From Sporomusa acidovorans (GTDB lineage: Bacteria > Bacillota > Negativicutes > Sporomusales > Sporomusaceae), in contig NZ_FNAM01000017.1 of NCBI RefSeq assembly GCF_900101845.1, positions 1 through 64,000 of the forward strand: a stretch of DNA of 64,000 nt. Reading direction: 5' to 3'. Below are positions 33,723 to 44,087 of the stretch, in pieces. A program made the translations under genes and the position numbers. Under the pieces are notes generated by a model. That model saw nothing but the letters and a program-made list of their open reading frames with translations, did not search any database and had not been told where the DNA came from. Each line of letters starts with the position of its first letter. Positions within the stretch are counted from its first letter, which is position 1.

Positions 33723-34304
33723 TTACCTGCGCGTAAATATGCCTTCTTCAGTAACTAAATAATTGACTGGCCGGTCATGTTCGTCAGTCGGTACTTTCTC
33801 AAGGATTTGTGCAGCCCAGGCCGCGCCGATCAGTTCGGCTTTAGTGGCTTTCGGCAAAAACCGGTCATAATAGCCGGCGCCCATCCCCAGACGTCTGCCC
33901 GCTTTATCGAAAGCCACGCCGGGAACAATAATAAGATCCAGTTCACGCGGTTCCAAAAGCTTCAAAGTTGCCGGATTAGGAGTTAGAAGATTAAATTGAC
34001 CTACCACCAGGTCATCAAGATTTTTGATAACAGCCGCGTCCATTAGCCCCCGCGTCGCATGCATAAATGGTACACAGAGTGTTTTGCCTGCAGCCAGCGC
34101 GTGGGATATCACTTTATCCAGATGAGGTTCATCAGGCATTGCCAGATAAAGCATAATATTTTTCGCTGCCTGATAAACCGGCCAAGTGCGTATATGTTCA
34201 GCGAGTCTGGAACTGCCGGCAGCAACTGCCTCCTTGCTCATTGACCGCCGAACAGCCAAAATATTCTTACGCAATTCTTGTTTGGCGTCTTTATTGACCT
34301 CCAT
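33723..34304 (-). CDS. 5-formyltetrahydrofolate cyclo-ligase
   Basis: A 193-residue ATP-dependent enzyme (MTHFS, YgfA/YqgN family) converting 5-formyl-THF to 5,10-methenyl-THF. The N-terminal KQELRKNILAVRRSMS, the central PGVAFDKAGRRLGMGAGYYDRFL motif (about 133-153) and the C-terminal PTDEHDRPVNYLVTEEGI are typical. It is the first gene of the short run leading into the HD protein and secDF. Confidence 0.95.
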   Translation of the reverse strand: MEVNKDAKQELRKNILAVRRSMSKEAVAAGSSRLAEHIRTWPVYQAAKNIMLYLAMPDEPHLDKVISHALAAGKTLCVPFMHATRGLMDAAVIKNLDDLVVGQFNLLTPNPATLKLLEPRELDLIIVPGVAFDKAGRRLGMGAGYYDRFLPKATKAELIGAAWAAQILEKVPTDEHDRPVNYLVTEEGIFTRR

Positions 34305-34344
34305 GATGGTTCCCCTCCTTACAATTCATTCTTATCGATCAATC

Positions 34345-34386
34345 ACGGCAAAGCCGCCTGTACCTCACCAGGGTATAGGCGGTTTG
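34345..34386. repeat. Dispersed hairpin repeat, copy C (partial)
   Basis: GGCAAAGC followed by CGCCTGTACC tcacca GGGTATAGGCG in the gap between yajC and the 5-FTCL gene. It matches the second hairpin of the copy at 28999-29071 (shared CGCCTGTACC and GGGTATAGGCG arms). Confidence 0.55.
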
Positions 34387-34417
34387 AGCATTGCGTATAG
34401 TCTGAGCAGTTGACTAA

Positions 34418-34711
34418 TTAATCTTTCTGCTGATTTTGATTATGGCTGACAGCAGAACGGGCTACGGTAACTTCTACTTTATCGGCAATTCTAAGGGTAA
34501 CGGTTTTTTCATTTAATGCTGTAATCGTTCCGTACATTCCGCCAATGGTAACAATTTTTTCGCCTTTTTTCAAGTTATCCAAAAGTTGTTGGCGGCGCTG
34601 TTGTTCTTTCTTTTGCGGACGGTACAGTAAAAAATAAAAAATTACGCCCATTAATACAATTGGCCATGAAGCCTGAATCATTTGCATTATTTCGGGTGAA
34701 AGCTCTGGCAT
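34418..34711 (-). CDS. yajC: Preprotein translocase subunit YajC
   Basis: A 97-residue single-span protein of the SecDF-YajC accessory complex. One transmembrane helix (about 15-33) is followed by the conserved LLYRPQKKEQQRRQQLLDN and a small beta domain (VTIGGMYGTITALNEKTVTLRI). It lies between tgt and the 5-FTCL gene, the common tgt-yajC-secDF order being interrupted here by two metabolic genes. Confidence 0.95.
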   Translation of the reverse strand: MPELSPEIMQMIQASWPIVLMGVIFYFLLYRPQKKEQQRRQQLLDNLKKGEKIVTIGGMYGTITALNEKTVTLRIADKVEVTVARSAVSHNQNQQKD

Positions 34712-34772
34712 CTATTGATCACCTCCTGTTGTCATAGCAGTATATTCCACATTTTTACCGCAATTCCTCTTA

Positions 34773-35897
<1,125 letters not shown>

Positions 35898-35911
35898 TCA
35901 GTGAAACATAA

Positions 35912-36931
35912 TTAACGAATAAACATGGCATCGCCAAAACTAAAAAAACGATAGCGCTTATTGACGGCTTCCTGGTAGGCATTAAAAATATGTTTCCTAC
36001 TGGCCAAAGCACTAACAAGCATTAACAGTGTGGATTTGGGAAGATGAAAATTAGTAATAAGCGCCTTGACAATTTTGAAATCATAGCCAGGATAAATAAA
36101 TATTTCCGTCCAACCGCTTTTAGCTTCCAAACGCCCACTAGCACCCGCCGTTTCCAAAGTGCGTACCGCCGTCGTTCCTACCGCAATGACCCGGTTGCCG
36201 GCAGCCAATGTTTGATTAACAATCGCTGCGGTCTCCTCAGGTACCGAATAGTGCTCGCGATGCATAACGTGTTCAGAAATGTTTTCCACTGATACAGGCC
36301 GAAATGTCCCTAAACCGACATGCAAAGTCACAAATGTAAGATTAATTCCCATTTGTTTAATAGTATTCATAAGTTCCCGGGTAAAATGAAGACCTGCGGT
36401 CGGCGCCGCTGCCGAGCCCCTTTCCCGGGCGTAAACAGTCTGATAGCGTTCTTTATCTGCTAATTTTGCTTTAATATAGGGCGGCAAAGGAGTTTCACCC
36501 AAAATATCAAGAATTTCTTCGAAAACTCCCTGATAACTAAACCGCACTACCCGTCCGCCAAAATCAGTATCGCGCAAAACCTCACAACGTAAGGCATCGC
36601 TAAATTCAATGATCGTTCCCGGTCTAGCTTTTTTTCCCGGTTTCACCAGTACTTCCCATTCATCTTTCATCGTACGATTTAACAGAAACACTTCCACTTT
36701 GCCGCCTGTTTCCGGTTTAAAACCCAATAACCGGGCTGGAATTACCCGGGTATCATTAAAAACCAGGGTATCCCCTGGTTGTAAATATTGTGGCAAATTA
36801 TAAAACTTGCTATGCTCAATATGCCCATTTTGCCGGTCAAGCACCAGCAAGCGTGAATGGTCACGCGGCTCAACCGGTTGTTGGGCTATTAGTTCTTCCG
36901 GTAAGTAGTAATCAAAATCTGAAACCAGCAT
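35912..36931 (-). CDS. queA: S-adenosylmethionine:tRNA ribosyltransferase-isomerase
   Basis: A 339-residue enzyme that moves the ribosyl group of SAM onto preQ1-tRNA to make epoxyqueuosine. Diagnostic stretches are [25 protein letters not shown] at the N-terminus (family pattern, residues 5-29), TAGLHFT near 180 and the C-terminal [18 protein letters not shown]. It precedes tgt by 29 bases. Confidence 0.97.
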   Translation of the reverse strand: MLVSDFDYYLPEELIAQQPVEPRDHSRLLVLDRQNGHIEHSKFYNLPQYLQPGDTLVFNDTRVIPARLLGFKPETGGKVEVFLLNRTMKDEWEVLVKPGKKARPGTIIEFSDALRCEVLRDTDFGGRVVRFSYQGVFEEILDILGETPLPPYIKAKLADKERYQTVYARERGSAAAPTAGLHFTRELMNTIKQMGINLTFVTLHVGLGTFRPVSVENISEHVMHREHYSVPEETAAIVNQTLAAGNRVIAVGTTAVRTLETAGASGRLEAKSGWTEIFIYPGYDFKIVKALITNFHLPKSTLLMLVSALASRKHIFNAYQEAVNKRYRFFSFGDAMFIR

Positions 36932-36950
36932 GTAACTCCCTCATTATGGC

Positions 36951-38294
36951 CTAGTAGGCTTTTTTTATTTCTACCCCTTGGTAGTAGTGTTTCAAAATAG
37001 CTTTAAAATATTCCGGATTTCCACTTTGCTCCTTTTCCGCCATCGCTTTAGCTCCCCATTGGGAAAGCCCTAAACCATGACCCCAGCCATAACCGGCAAT
37101 AACGATATAATCACCGGGTTCACTGCTGCTAACGGAACGAATATTGGGATTTTCTTTGGGAATTAACGGTAAGGTAATCTGCGGCTTTCTTTCCGTTTTT
37201 CCATTATGGGCATAAACGGGCATAGCAAACTGCTTAATTTCATTGGCAATCACGTCAACATCAAATAGTGTACTTTTTAAATCCAATATACTTCTTAATT
37301 TTACTCCCGATACCTGCGCACTGCCGTTTGTACCCACAAGCTCAAGACTCTTGACCCTTCCTGAAACCCCCCGGTCAGGGCTAGTAATCGGTGGCGTAGT
37401 AAGCGGTGACAGTTCTATCGCCTGCAAACTTCCAACATTGTAGCCTGCATTAGTAATAATTTGATTAAATTCCGCAACTGTTAACCTTTTTTCCCATTTA
37501 AAATACGGACAGCTTTGATCGAAATCAGTTACGCCACGAAGATAAGGTTGCGGCGAAGACCAGACATTTTCGCTATTTTCGGTATAACCGCCTGAACTGC
37601 TGTGAAAATAGGCTGTAATTAATTTGCCGTTGTAGGTAATGACCAATCCTCTTGTTGCGTCTACGGCTTCCCGTGCTCGCGGGACCTCACTCTCTCGTCC
37701 GCCGTATACCTGACAGTCGGTAGTTGCACACACATCAAAGCCATCGGCCTTATGCTTATTATAATTAGCCAAGGCATAGGTTCGCGCCGCAACTGCCTGT
37801 GCTTTAACTGCCTCCATTGGCCAATCAGGAGATATTTCATTCTTGATGATTCCATATAAATACTGTTCAATAGGCAGGGTATTAACTACCGTTATTCCTG
37901 CCTTGCCAGCAGTTGGATGAATGCTGATATCTCCCCGGTACCGGTGTTTATTTACGTAAATATGCTGTTCAACGTAGAACAATAAATCGTCTTTTTTCTG
38001 AACAACGGTTAACCCGGCAGCCGCTACCGGCACACCGTTAATCACAAAGCCACCGGTATCCTTGGCAGCAATGGTTACTCCGTCATAGGCTCGAAAACTT
38101 CTCAATATCTCAGCCGTTCCGGAATTGACAATGTCAAAATTAGCGTCAGATGAAATCTGTATACTGGGTTGATTGGTTAATATCCCCACACGAAGGATTG
38201 GCTCGTTTAAAACTCCCTCACTTACGTCAAGTGCCTGGGCATTTCCGGCTAAAGGAAATACCAAAAAAACAACCAGCAATAACCATTTTAACAT
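36951..38294 (-). CDS. spoIID: SpoIID/LytB domain protein
   Basis: A 447-residue secreted or anchored lytic transglycosylase-like protein. A signal-like hydrophobic N-terminus (about 1-21) precedes the SpoIID domain; the catalytic region includes NEISPDWPMEAVKAQAVAARTYAL (represented at about 155-178), the CATTDCQVYGG segment and a C-terminal GYGWGHGLGLSQWGAKAMA. SpoIID cleaves peptidoglycan during engulfment. It is longer than Bacillus SpoIID (about 343), mostly through a larger N-terminal part, so a vegetative LytB-like amidase enhancer cannot be excluded. The ATG has a GGAG site. Confidence 0.85.
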   Translation of the reverse strand: MLKWLLLVVFLVFPLAGNAQALDVSEGVLNEPILRVGILTNQPSIQISSDANFDIVNSGTAEILRSFRAYDGVTIAAKDTGGFVINGVPVAAAGLTVVQKKDDLLFYVEQHIYVNKHRYRGDISIHPTAGKAGITVVNTLPIEQYLYGIIKNEISPDWPMEAVKAQAVAARTYALANYNKHKADGFDVCATTDCQVYGGRESEVPRAREAVDATRGLVITYNGKLITAYFHSSSGGYTENSENVWSSPQPYLRGVTDFDQSCPYFKWEKRLTVAEFNQIITNAGYNVGSLQAIELSPLTTPPITSPDRGVSGRVKSLELVGTNGSAQVSGVKLRSILDLKSTLFDVDVIANEIKQFAMPVYAHNGKTERKPQITLPLIPKENPNIRSVSSSEPGDYIVIAGYGWGHGLGLSQWGAKAMAEKEQSGNPEYFKAILKHYYQGVEIKKAY

Positions 38295-38322
38295 ATGTTT
38301 ATCTACTCCGCCTATCTCGGCA

Positions 38323-38550
38323 TTATTTTCTTGAAAATAGGTTCAAAATTACCGTTAAAATTATACTCAGAATTATTGATGTAACAATCGGAAAATGAAA
38401 ACTAAAAGTGCTGCGTTCGATATGAATATCACCCGGCAGTCTGCCCAAGCTAAGAAATTTGCCACCAAAATGGAATAAAGCCCCGGTTATCAGTAAAACT
38501 AAACCAAAAAACATAAGCATCTTTCCTAGTGAATCAAAGCCTCCGGGCAT
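38323..38550 (-). CDS. DUF2905 small membrane protein
   Basis: A 75-residue protein with two transmembrane helices matching the DUF2905 pattern: GKMLMFFGLVLLITGALFHF (about 9-28), a GRLPGDIHIERSTFSFHFP loop, and a second helix. Function unknown. It overlaps the end of queH by one base. In many Firmicutes a DUF2905 gene sits next to ruvB and queA, as here. Confidence 0.85.
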   Translation of the reverse strand: MPGGFDSLGKMLMFFGLVLLITGALFHFGGKFLSLGRLPGDIHIERSTFSFHFPIVTSIILSIILTVILNLFSRK

Positions 38551-39104
38551 TATTTTTGCTCCTTTCGCGGTTTATAGTAACGGTCCCTTTCACTAAAAAC
38601 ACAGCCACAATAAGGCTGCCTGTACATTTCAAGCTCACGGCTGATCTTGACCCCTTCCTGCCAGCCTGGCCGAAAATCCATATAGCAAAACTGAACTCCT
38701 TCGGCTTCAGCTGCTTTTTCGGCAGCTGCTTTTATCAAATCATGCTGTTGGTAAGGACTAACCAGCAAAGTAGTACTGAAGCAGTCATAACCTTGTTCCT
38801 TGGCATAACGTGCCGTTTGACGCATTCGTAGATCATAACAATGAATGCAGCGTCCCCCCGGAGTATGTAATGCTTGTTGTAAAAACTCTTCCAATGTGTA
38901 GCTATCATCGATGATCAAATTATTAAAACCAATTTTCTCTGCAAAAATTTTAAGCGTATCTAAGCGTCTCATAAATTCCTTATAGGGATGAATGTTGGGA
39001 TTAAAAAAATAGCCGGTTACCTCATATTGCGGATACGTTTCCCGTAAATGTTTTACAGGAAAAATGGAGCACGGCCCGCAACACACATGCAACAGCAAAC
39101 GCAT
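38550..39104 (-). CDS. queH: Epoxyqueuosine reductase QueH
   Basis: A 184-residue protein of the former DUF208 family, now known as QueH, which reduces epoxyqueuosine to queuosine in tRNA. The cysteine signatures for its Fe-S and metal sites are present: HVCCGPC (6-12), GGRCIHCYDLRM (about 92-103) and the C-terminal PYCGCVFSERDRY. With tgt and queA nearby, the window holds the last three steps of queuosine formation. QueG is the alternative enzyme in other bacteria. Confidence 0.93.
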   Translation of the reverse strand: MRLLLHVCCGPCSIFPVKHLRETYPQYEVTGYFFNPNIHPYKEFMRRLDTLKIFAEKIGFNNLIIDDSYTLEEFLQQALHTPGGRCIHCYDLRMRQTARYAKEQGYDCFSTTLLVSPYQQHDLIKAAAEKAAEAEGVQFCYMDFRPGWQEGVKISRELEMYRQPYCGCVFSERDRYYKPRKEQK

Positions 39105-39114
39105 AACGAATCAC

Positions 39115-40155
39115 CTACCACAATTTTTCTTGATTAATGGATTTGCCTTCATAAGGAATATTAAGATGTGCATAGGCGGCGGGAGTTGCTATCCGTCCGC
39201 GCGGGGTTCTGGCGATAAAACCCATTTGCAGGAGAAACGGCTCATATACATCTTCAATCGTCTCAGTTTCTTCACTGATTGCCGCCGCCAGCGTATCCAG
39301 GCCCACCGGTCCGCCATTAAACTTTTTAATAATCGCAGCCAACATATTCCGGTCGGTTTTATCCAGGCCGCGCTTGTCTACTTCTAAAAGTTCCAGTGCC
39401 TTATCCGCTAAAGCATCCGTAATGATCCCGTCGGCCGTCACCTGGGCAAAGTCGCGTACCCGCTTTAACAAACGGTTGGCAATTCGTGGCGTACCCCGTG
39501 AACGTCTGGCAATTTCCCGCGCACCGCGCGGTTCAATGTTTACTTGCAATATTTCAGCAGCCCGGTTCACTATACATTCTAAATGCTCGGGTTCGTAGTA
39601 CTCTAAACGGCAAATAACTCCAAATCTGTCCCGCAGCGGCGCCGCCAGCGCGCCCGCTTTGGTTGTCGCGCCAATAAGCGTAAACTTTGGTAAATCCAGA
39701 CGTATGGAACGGGCAGACGGACCTTTGCCGATAATAATGTCAAGCGCATAGTCCTCCATCGCCGAATATAAGACTTCTTCAACCGCCCGCGACAGGCGAT
39801 GGATTTCATCAATAAACAGCACATCTTTCTCACCCAAATTTGTCAGCAATGATGCCAAATCTCCCGGGCGCTCAATGGCCGGACCTGATGTAATTCTAAA
39901 GTTGACACCAAGTTCATTGGCAACAATACCGGCTAAGGTAGTTTTACCTAACCCCGGCGGACCATATAACAATACATGATCAAGCGCTTCATTCCTCGCC
40001 AGTGCAGCCTGTATAAATATCGAAAGATTGTTTTTTACTTGATCTTGTCCAATATATTGGGCTAGCCGCCGCGGCCGCAAACTGAACTGCCAGGAATCTA
40101 CATCCTGTTCGTCCGGCCCCACAACACGTTCTTCCACTAATTTGTTACCTCCCAA
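39115..40155 (-). CDS. ruvB: Holliday junction branch migration DNA helicase RuvB
   Basis: A 346-residue AAA+ motor of the RuvAB complex. Walker A is GPPGLGKTT (about 65-73), Walker B is LFIDEIHRL, with the sensor 1 GATTKAG and the C-terminal winged helix containing the final R-T-P-R-G-R motif. It follows ruvA directly (adjacent stop and start) in a ruvC-ruvA-ruvB operon. Confidence 0.97.
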   Translation of the reverse strand: MGGNKLVEERVVGPDEQDVDSWQFSLRPRRLAQYIGQDQVKNNLSIFIQAALARNEALDHVLLYGPPGLGKTTLAGIVANELGVNFRITSGPAIERPGDLASLLTNLGEKDVLFIDEIHRLSRAVEEVLYSAMEDYALDIIIGKGPSARSIRLDLPKFTLIGATTKAGALAAPLRDRFGVICRLEYYEPEHLECIVNRAAEILQVNIEPRGAREIARRSRGTPRIANRLLKRVRDFAQVTADGIITDALADKALELLEVDKRGLDKTDRNMLAAIIKKFNGGPVGLDTLAAAISEETETIEDVYEPFLLQMGFIARTPRGRIATPAAYAHLNIPYEGKSINQEKLW

Positions 40156-40773
40156 TTACCTCCGGCCAAACTCCTTTAACGTTAGTTTAATTAACTGTTC
40201 TAATGATATCTCAGATTTATCTTCACGCTCATATATTCTCTTAATAACCGGTGTTATCTCCGCATGATTATAGCCTAACGATATAAGGGCCTGTACGGCT
40301 TCTTGCAGGATATCCCCCGGCAAACTGATATCAGCAATTGGCTGTCCCGCAGCACCGGCTGCGCCCTCTTTCCCCATACCTATTTTATCTTTTAATTCTA
40401 GGATCATTCTTTCCGCTGTTTTCTTGCCAATACCCGGTAATTTTGTCAGGATAGCCGCGTTATTAGTACTAATTGCCGAGCGGAAGTTTTGCGGCGTAAT
40501 GGCAGATAAAACACCGGCAGCTACTTTAGGACCAATGCCGGATACAGAAATAAGACGTAAAAAAAGTTCATACTCTTCTTGCGTATAAAATCCATGTAAA
40601 GTGATTGCATCTTCACGGACATTTAAATAGGTAAACAAAATAGCCTGTTGACCTATCACCAGCTTTTGCCTGGTAGAATTGGGTATAAATACCCGATAGC
40701 CTACTCCCTGCACATCAATGAAACAATAATCCGTAAATAAATGGGTAACAACACCCTTAACATAACCTATCAT
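40156..40773 (-). CDS. ruvA: Holliday junction branch migration complex subunit RuvA
   Basis: A 205-residue junction-binding subunit. An N-terminal OB-fold (MIGYVKGVVTHLFTDYCFID), two helix-hairpin-helix motifs (SGIGPKVAAGVLS and LPGIGKKTAERMILELKDK, about 76-130) and a C-terminal RuvB-binding domain are in normal order. It overlaps ruvC by 17 bases. Confidence 0.97.
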   Translation of the reverse strand: MIGYVKGVVTHLFTDYCFIDVQGVGYRVFIPNSTRQKLVIGQQAILFTYLNVREDAITLHGFYTQEEYELFLRLISVSGIGPKVAAGVLSAITPQNFRSAISTNNAAILTKLPGIGKKTAERMILELKDKIGMGKEGAAGAAGQPIADISLPGDILQEAVQALISLGYNHAEITPVIKRIYEREDKSEISLEQLIKLTLKEFGRR

Positions 40774-41263
40774 TGGTTATCCTCATCCTATTTATACTTT
40801 CACAGTGTATGGTAGCGATAGCCACGGCCAACGCGTCGGCAGCGTCGTCAGGATGCGGCTTTGTTCGCAAATTCAATAATCTTTGCGTCATATAGATAAC
40901 TTGTTCTTTAGTAGCTTTGCCATACCCGGTTACCGCCTGCTTTACCTGTAGTGGCGTAAACTCGGCAATAGCCAGTTCATTTTGAGCTGCCGCCAGCAGC
41001 ACAACACCTCTGGCTTGTCCTACAGCCATAACAGTACGTACATTCTTGTTCATAAACAACTGCTCAACACCCATAATATCCGGCTGATACTCTTTAATCA
41101 GCCTATTGAGTTCCTGATGGATTTTCTTTAGCCGCATGGCCGGCTCCATATCAGGCGTTGTCTCAATCACACCATAAATAACAGGATTTAATCTGCTTCC
41201 TTGCGTCTCGACCACACCATACCCGCAGATTGCGGTGCCAGGGTCAATTCCTAATGCTAACAT
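40757..41263 (-). CDS. ruvC: Crossover junction endodeoxyribonuclease RuvC
   Basis: A 168-residue RNase H-fold Holliday junction resolvase. The acidic residues are visible: D7 in GIDPGTA, E67-region in MGVEQLFMNKN, and the closing DDAADALAVA (about 138-147). First gene of ruvCAB; its transcript starts after the bofC-like gene's terminator at 41322-41349. Confidence 0.97.
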   Translation of the reverse strand: MLALGIDPGTAICGYGVVETQGSRLNPVIYGVIETTPDMEPAMRLKKIHQELNRLIKEYQPDIMGVEQLFMNKNVRTVMAVGQARGVVLLAAAQNELAIAEFTPLQVKQAVTGYGKATKEQVIYMTQRLLNLRTKPHPDDAADALAVAIATIHCESINRMRITNDRLC

Positions 41264-41321
41264 CTGCTGCCCCCTTTTTTAATAACATTCGACAGCCGTT
41301 ATTTATATTCCTGTTAAAATA

Positions 41322-41349
41322 AAGCAAAAAGAGAGGTTCCCCTCTCTTT
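41322..41349 (-). terminator. Terminator of the bofC-like gene
   Basis: AAAGAGAGG ggaa CCTCTCTTT stem followed by TTGCTTTATTTT on the minus strand; the stem begins at the stop of the bofC-like gene. Confidence 0.85.
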
Positions 41350-41962
41350 AACGTGCCTGCATTCCTTCTAGTGTTCTTAACAACTCCTCTTTGGACTGTA
41401 CAACCAAACCTTGGTGTAATTCTTGTAGATCCTGAGGTGCTAAATGATTAACCGGTATTTTCGTTACTTCCTTTACCAGGGCTTTAGGACCGGGTATTCC
41501 ATAAAACACGGCGACGTAACCATCTTTGATACCAATAAACATATTATTGGCATGTTCCCTGCATAAACTGTCAACCGTCAATGACATTTCTACTTCTTTT
41601 GTATCAAACTTTTCAATATTCCAGCCTGAATAGACTTTTTGCAGTTGATAATAATTAAGTCCAACTAAATTATCTGGCGGCTTTGCGCGGAATATCTCCT
41701 GGTCGTTGCATTTAGTATAGCTGATTTTTTGCACTAGATCCGTTTCAGGCGAAATCTTTATTTTCCCATCCTGCTTTACAACTTCACTATTTTGCTGTAG
41801 AAAGGGCAGTTTTAATTCCGGATTCACTAGTAAGGAATAATACGTGATGCCTAACAACAATAAAATTAGACCACCAATGAATACAGGCTTGCCAAGTATT
41901 GCTCGAATGTACGTCTTCGCCTGATGCGATAAAGAAAATTTAGCAATAAATTTTGATAACAT
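41348..41962 (-). CDS. bofC: BofC C-terminal domain protein (forespore signalling)
   Basis: A 204-residue protein with an N-terminal membrane helix (about 29-47) and an exported C-terminal part resembling the BofC C-terminal domain: IGIKDGYVAVFYGIPGPKALVKEV, then IPVNHLAPQDLQELHQGL, LVVQSKEELLRTLEG. In Bacillus BofC is a forespore intermembrane inhibitor of SpoIVB and so tunes sigma-K activation. The N-terminal domain differs from Bacillus BofC, so the exact role is inferred. It is upstream of ruvCAB, as in several clostridia. Confidence 0.75.
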   Translation of the reverse strand: MLSKFIAKFSLSHQAKTYIRAILGKPVFIGGLILLLLGITYYSLLVNPELKLPFLQQNSEVVKQDGKIKISPETDLVQKISYTKCNDQEIFRAKPPDNLVGLNYYQLQKVYSGWNIEKFDTKEVEMSLTVDSLCREHANNMFIGIKDGYVAVFYGIPGPKALVKEVTKIPVNHLAPQDLQELHQGLVVQSKEELLRTLEGMQAR

Positions 41963-42065
41963 AATGAAACACTCCTTTCTTTAGTGTTGTCACTATTTTT
42001 ACCAAATAATACAAGCTTTATTCGTAATATCCCAACAGTCGGTCATAATTTAACGCATATTTTAT

Positions 42066-42106
42066 CATAAAAATAAAAACCTCCCGCCATTTTAGCAGAA
42101 AGGTTT
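42066..42106 (-). terminator. Terminator of yebC
   Basis: AAACCTTTC / GGGAGGTTT stem (42077-42085 with 42098-42106, with G-U pairs) followed by TTTTATTTTTATG on the minus strand, about 40 bases below the yebC stop. Confidence 0.7.
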
Positions 42107-42146
42107 AAAGCATATCTATCATTTTATTGAACGTATGTTAGATTTT

Positions 42147-42887
42147 CTACTCTTCTTCATCCTCTTCAGGCATGTCAAAATTGGTATACACTTCCTGAAT
42201 ATCATCAAGGTCTTCCAGTGCTTCCAAAAGTTTCATCATTTTTTCGGACTCATCACCAGCCAGACTGGTCATAGTTTCAGGCACCATTGTAATCCGGGAA
42301 ACTATTGTTTTAATGTTGTTTTTTTCCAAGGCTTCTTGCACCTGTTCAAAATCATCCGGCTGAGTTGTGATTTCATACTCATCGTCCGCTGCTTCAAAAT
42401 CCTCCGCACCGGCGTCAAGTGACAAAAGCATCAGGTCTTCTTCGGCAATCTCGTCCTGTTCAACAACAAATACGCCCTTTTGCTTAAACATCCAGGAAAC
42501 ACAGCCTGTTTCTCCCAGATTACCGCCGTATTTAGAAAATAAATGTCTTACATCGGCGGCAGTTCTGTTCCGGTTGTCCGTCATGGCGTCCACCATGATG
42601 GCGACTCCGCCTGGGCCGTATCCCTCGTATTTTATTTCTTCATAACTATTGCCGTCCAATGCTCCCGAGCCTTTTTGAATAGCCCGTTGGATATTTTCTT
42701 TGGGTATATTATTTTCTCTTGCTTTTTGCAAGGCCAATTTTAACCGCATGTTGCCGGTTGGGTCCGGGCCGCCCATTCTTACTGCGACAGTTATCTCACG
42801 GCTGATTTTGGTAGTAATTTTGCCACGAATCGCATCTACCTTACCTTTTTTGTGCTTAATATTAGCCCATTTTGAATGTCCCGACAT
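42147..42887 (-). CDS. yebC: YebC/PmpR family protein
   Basis: A 246-residue protein of the YebC/PmpR/TACO1 family; members act as transcription regulators or, as shown more recently, help translation through proline-rich stretches. The start is set at MSGHSKWANIKHKKG (ATG at 42887 with GAGGAG upstream); the 28-codon extension has no site. Other landmarks are RMGGPDPTGN, GRKTTKISREIT-like sequence near 25 and a very acidic C-terminus. It is often upstream of ruvC, as here with bofC between. Confidence 0.94.
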   Translation of the reverse strand: MSGHSKWANIKHKKGKVDAIRGKITTKISREITVAVRMGGPDPTGNMRLKLALQKARENNIPKENIQRAIQKGSGALDGNSYEEIKYEGYGPGGVAIMVDAMTDNRNRTAADVRHLFSKYGGNLGETGCVSWMFKQKGVFVVEQDEIAEEDLMLLSLDAGAEDFEAADDEYEITTQPDDFEQVQEALEKNNIKTIVSRITMVPETMTSLAGDESEKMMKLLEALEDLDDIQEVYTNFDMPEEDEEE

Positions 42888-42961
42888 GTAAATACTCCTC
42901 TCCGCAATGTGGATCGCCAATATTGTATCACAATAGCAAAGAATTGGCAAAGCCGAAATTT

Positions 42962-43628
42962 TTACACCCATTCAATAATAACTTCTTTCCCTTTAGATTG
43001 TAAGGTAGTTTTCAATTTATTTAGCACCTGTGCTTTAATATTCATCTGCATAGGGAAACTTGGATTTTGATGAGCCGGATTAATTGCAAGTCCGGCAATA
43101 ATCTTTATCGTATCCGCGTTACTCAACATTTTAGCCAGCAAAGTAGCACCGTCTTGTTTCCGGGAACTGCGCAATTTTTTCAGTTCTGCTAACCGGTCAA
43201 CAGCGGCATTTAAGGTCAAGACTCCCTCAGTAACCAAATCCACGCCGTCAAGATAAGCAATAATTGCCGTATACCTGAGAAACAATATCGGCGGCTTCGG
43301 CAGTTTCCAGAACAGTAGCAATCCCGGCACCTGTTAGGCAATCCACCAAACTCTCCCATGAATATTCCGGAAATGCCGCTACATAAGAAGGAGCTAAACT
43401 CATTATCACTTGCCTACCAGTGTTAATTGCCTGTATTACTTCATGCATTTGCCAGTCTATTTCTTTGGCCTGTTGCGGACATTCCAACACGCACCTGCCG
43501 CAAAGAATACACCTTTCCTCAATCACACGGGCATGGCCCTTGTCGATCCCAATTGCTTTAACAGGACATGAGCGCACACATCGAAAACAATCCTGGCAAT
43601 TTACCTTGCGAGTTACAATCGTACTAAT
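42962..43628 (-). pseudogene. Deletion remnant joining a hydrogenase-like sensor N-terminus to a PP2C/SpoIIE phosphatase C-terminus
   Basis: Two overlapping frames. The 5' frame (43628 to 43248) encodes a 2x[4Fe-4S] ferredoxin region, with CQDCFRCVRSCP and CILCGRCVLECP, followed by VIMSLAPSYVAAFPE, typical of [FeFe]-hydrogenase-like sensor proteins; it stops after only about 125 residues, before any H-cluster domain. The second frame (to 42962) carries YLDGVDLVTEGVLTLN and LAINPAHQNPSFPMQMNIK, the C-terminal end of the PP2C-type phosphatase that accompanies such sensors. The join near 43255-43275 also shifts the frame. The first Cys motif lies upstream of any ATG/GTG/TTG; only an ATT overlapping the previous stop could start it. 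Confidence 0.75.
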
Positions 43629-43875
43629 TGTGTTTACCCCCTAACACTTTCTCTACAAAAATGCCATGAACTTTTTCTTTGGCTACATTAGTGATCATCT
43701 CATCGTTTAATTTAATAACCACGCCTTCTGTACACCGACCCTGACAAAAATTCCCCTCAATGTCAATCTCACTTTGAATCTGATATTTGTCGATTAATGC
43801 CTTAAAGGCATTCAAAACACTATAAGCCCCCCGTAAATGACAAGCACTTCCAAAGCAAATCGATAACTTCAGCAT
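43624..43875 (-). CDS. Thioredoxin-like [2Fe-2S] ferredoxin
   Basis: An 83-residue protein with the thioredoxin-fold [2Fe-2S] pattern CX4C...CX3C: Cys7, Cys12, Cys44 and Cys48. This is the NuoE/HydC C-terminal type. In many anaerobic Firmicutes such a small ferredoxin opens a module with a hydrogenase-like ferredoxin protein and a PP2C phosphatase; here those partners survive only as the remnant immediately downstream (stop overlaps it). The frame itself is intact and has a normal ribosome-binding site (AGGTGCG-like), so it may still be expressed. What it donates electrons to is unknown. Confidence 0.8.
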   Translation of the reverse strand: MLKLSICFGSACHLRGAYSVLNAFKALIDKYQIQSEIDIEGNFCQGRCTEGVVIKLNDEMITNVAKEKVHGIFVEKVLGGKHN

Positions 43876-43989
43876 AATCGCACCTCTTTTGTGAATATTT
43901 TCACTTTATTTGTTGCTCTATATCACGATTATTTTACCCCATAAACATATCCTAAGCAACTTCCAAAATTAGTTCAGGTAAAAACTATG

Positions 43990-44033
43990 AGAAAGAAAAA
44001 GGCCACAGTAGAAGCACAGCTTACTGTGGCCTT
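43990..44033 (-). terminator. Terminator of yunB
   Basis: AAGGCCACAGTA / TACTGTGGCCTT stem (43999-44010 with 44022-44033), loop of 11 bases, followed by TTTCTTTCTC on the minus strand. Confidence 0.85.
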
Positions 44034-44087
44034 AATTCAAATTATTCCGATTATGCAATATGTAAGTAATTGGTTACTTTAATACAG

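Noticed and set aside
42135..42422. 95-codon plus-strand frame opposite yebC
   Set aside because: Antisense shadow of a well-supported conserved gene with no site or family match of its own.
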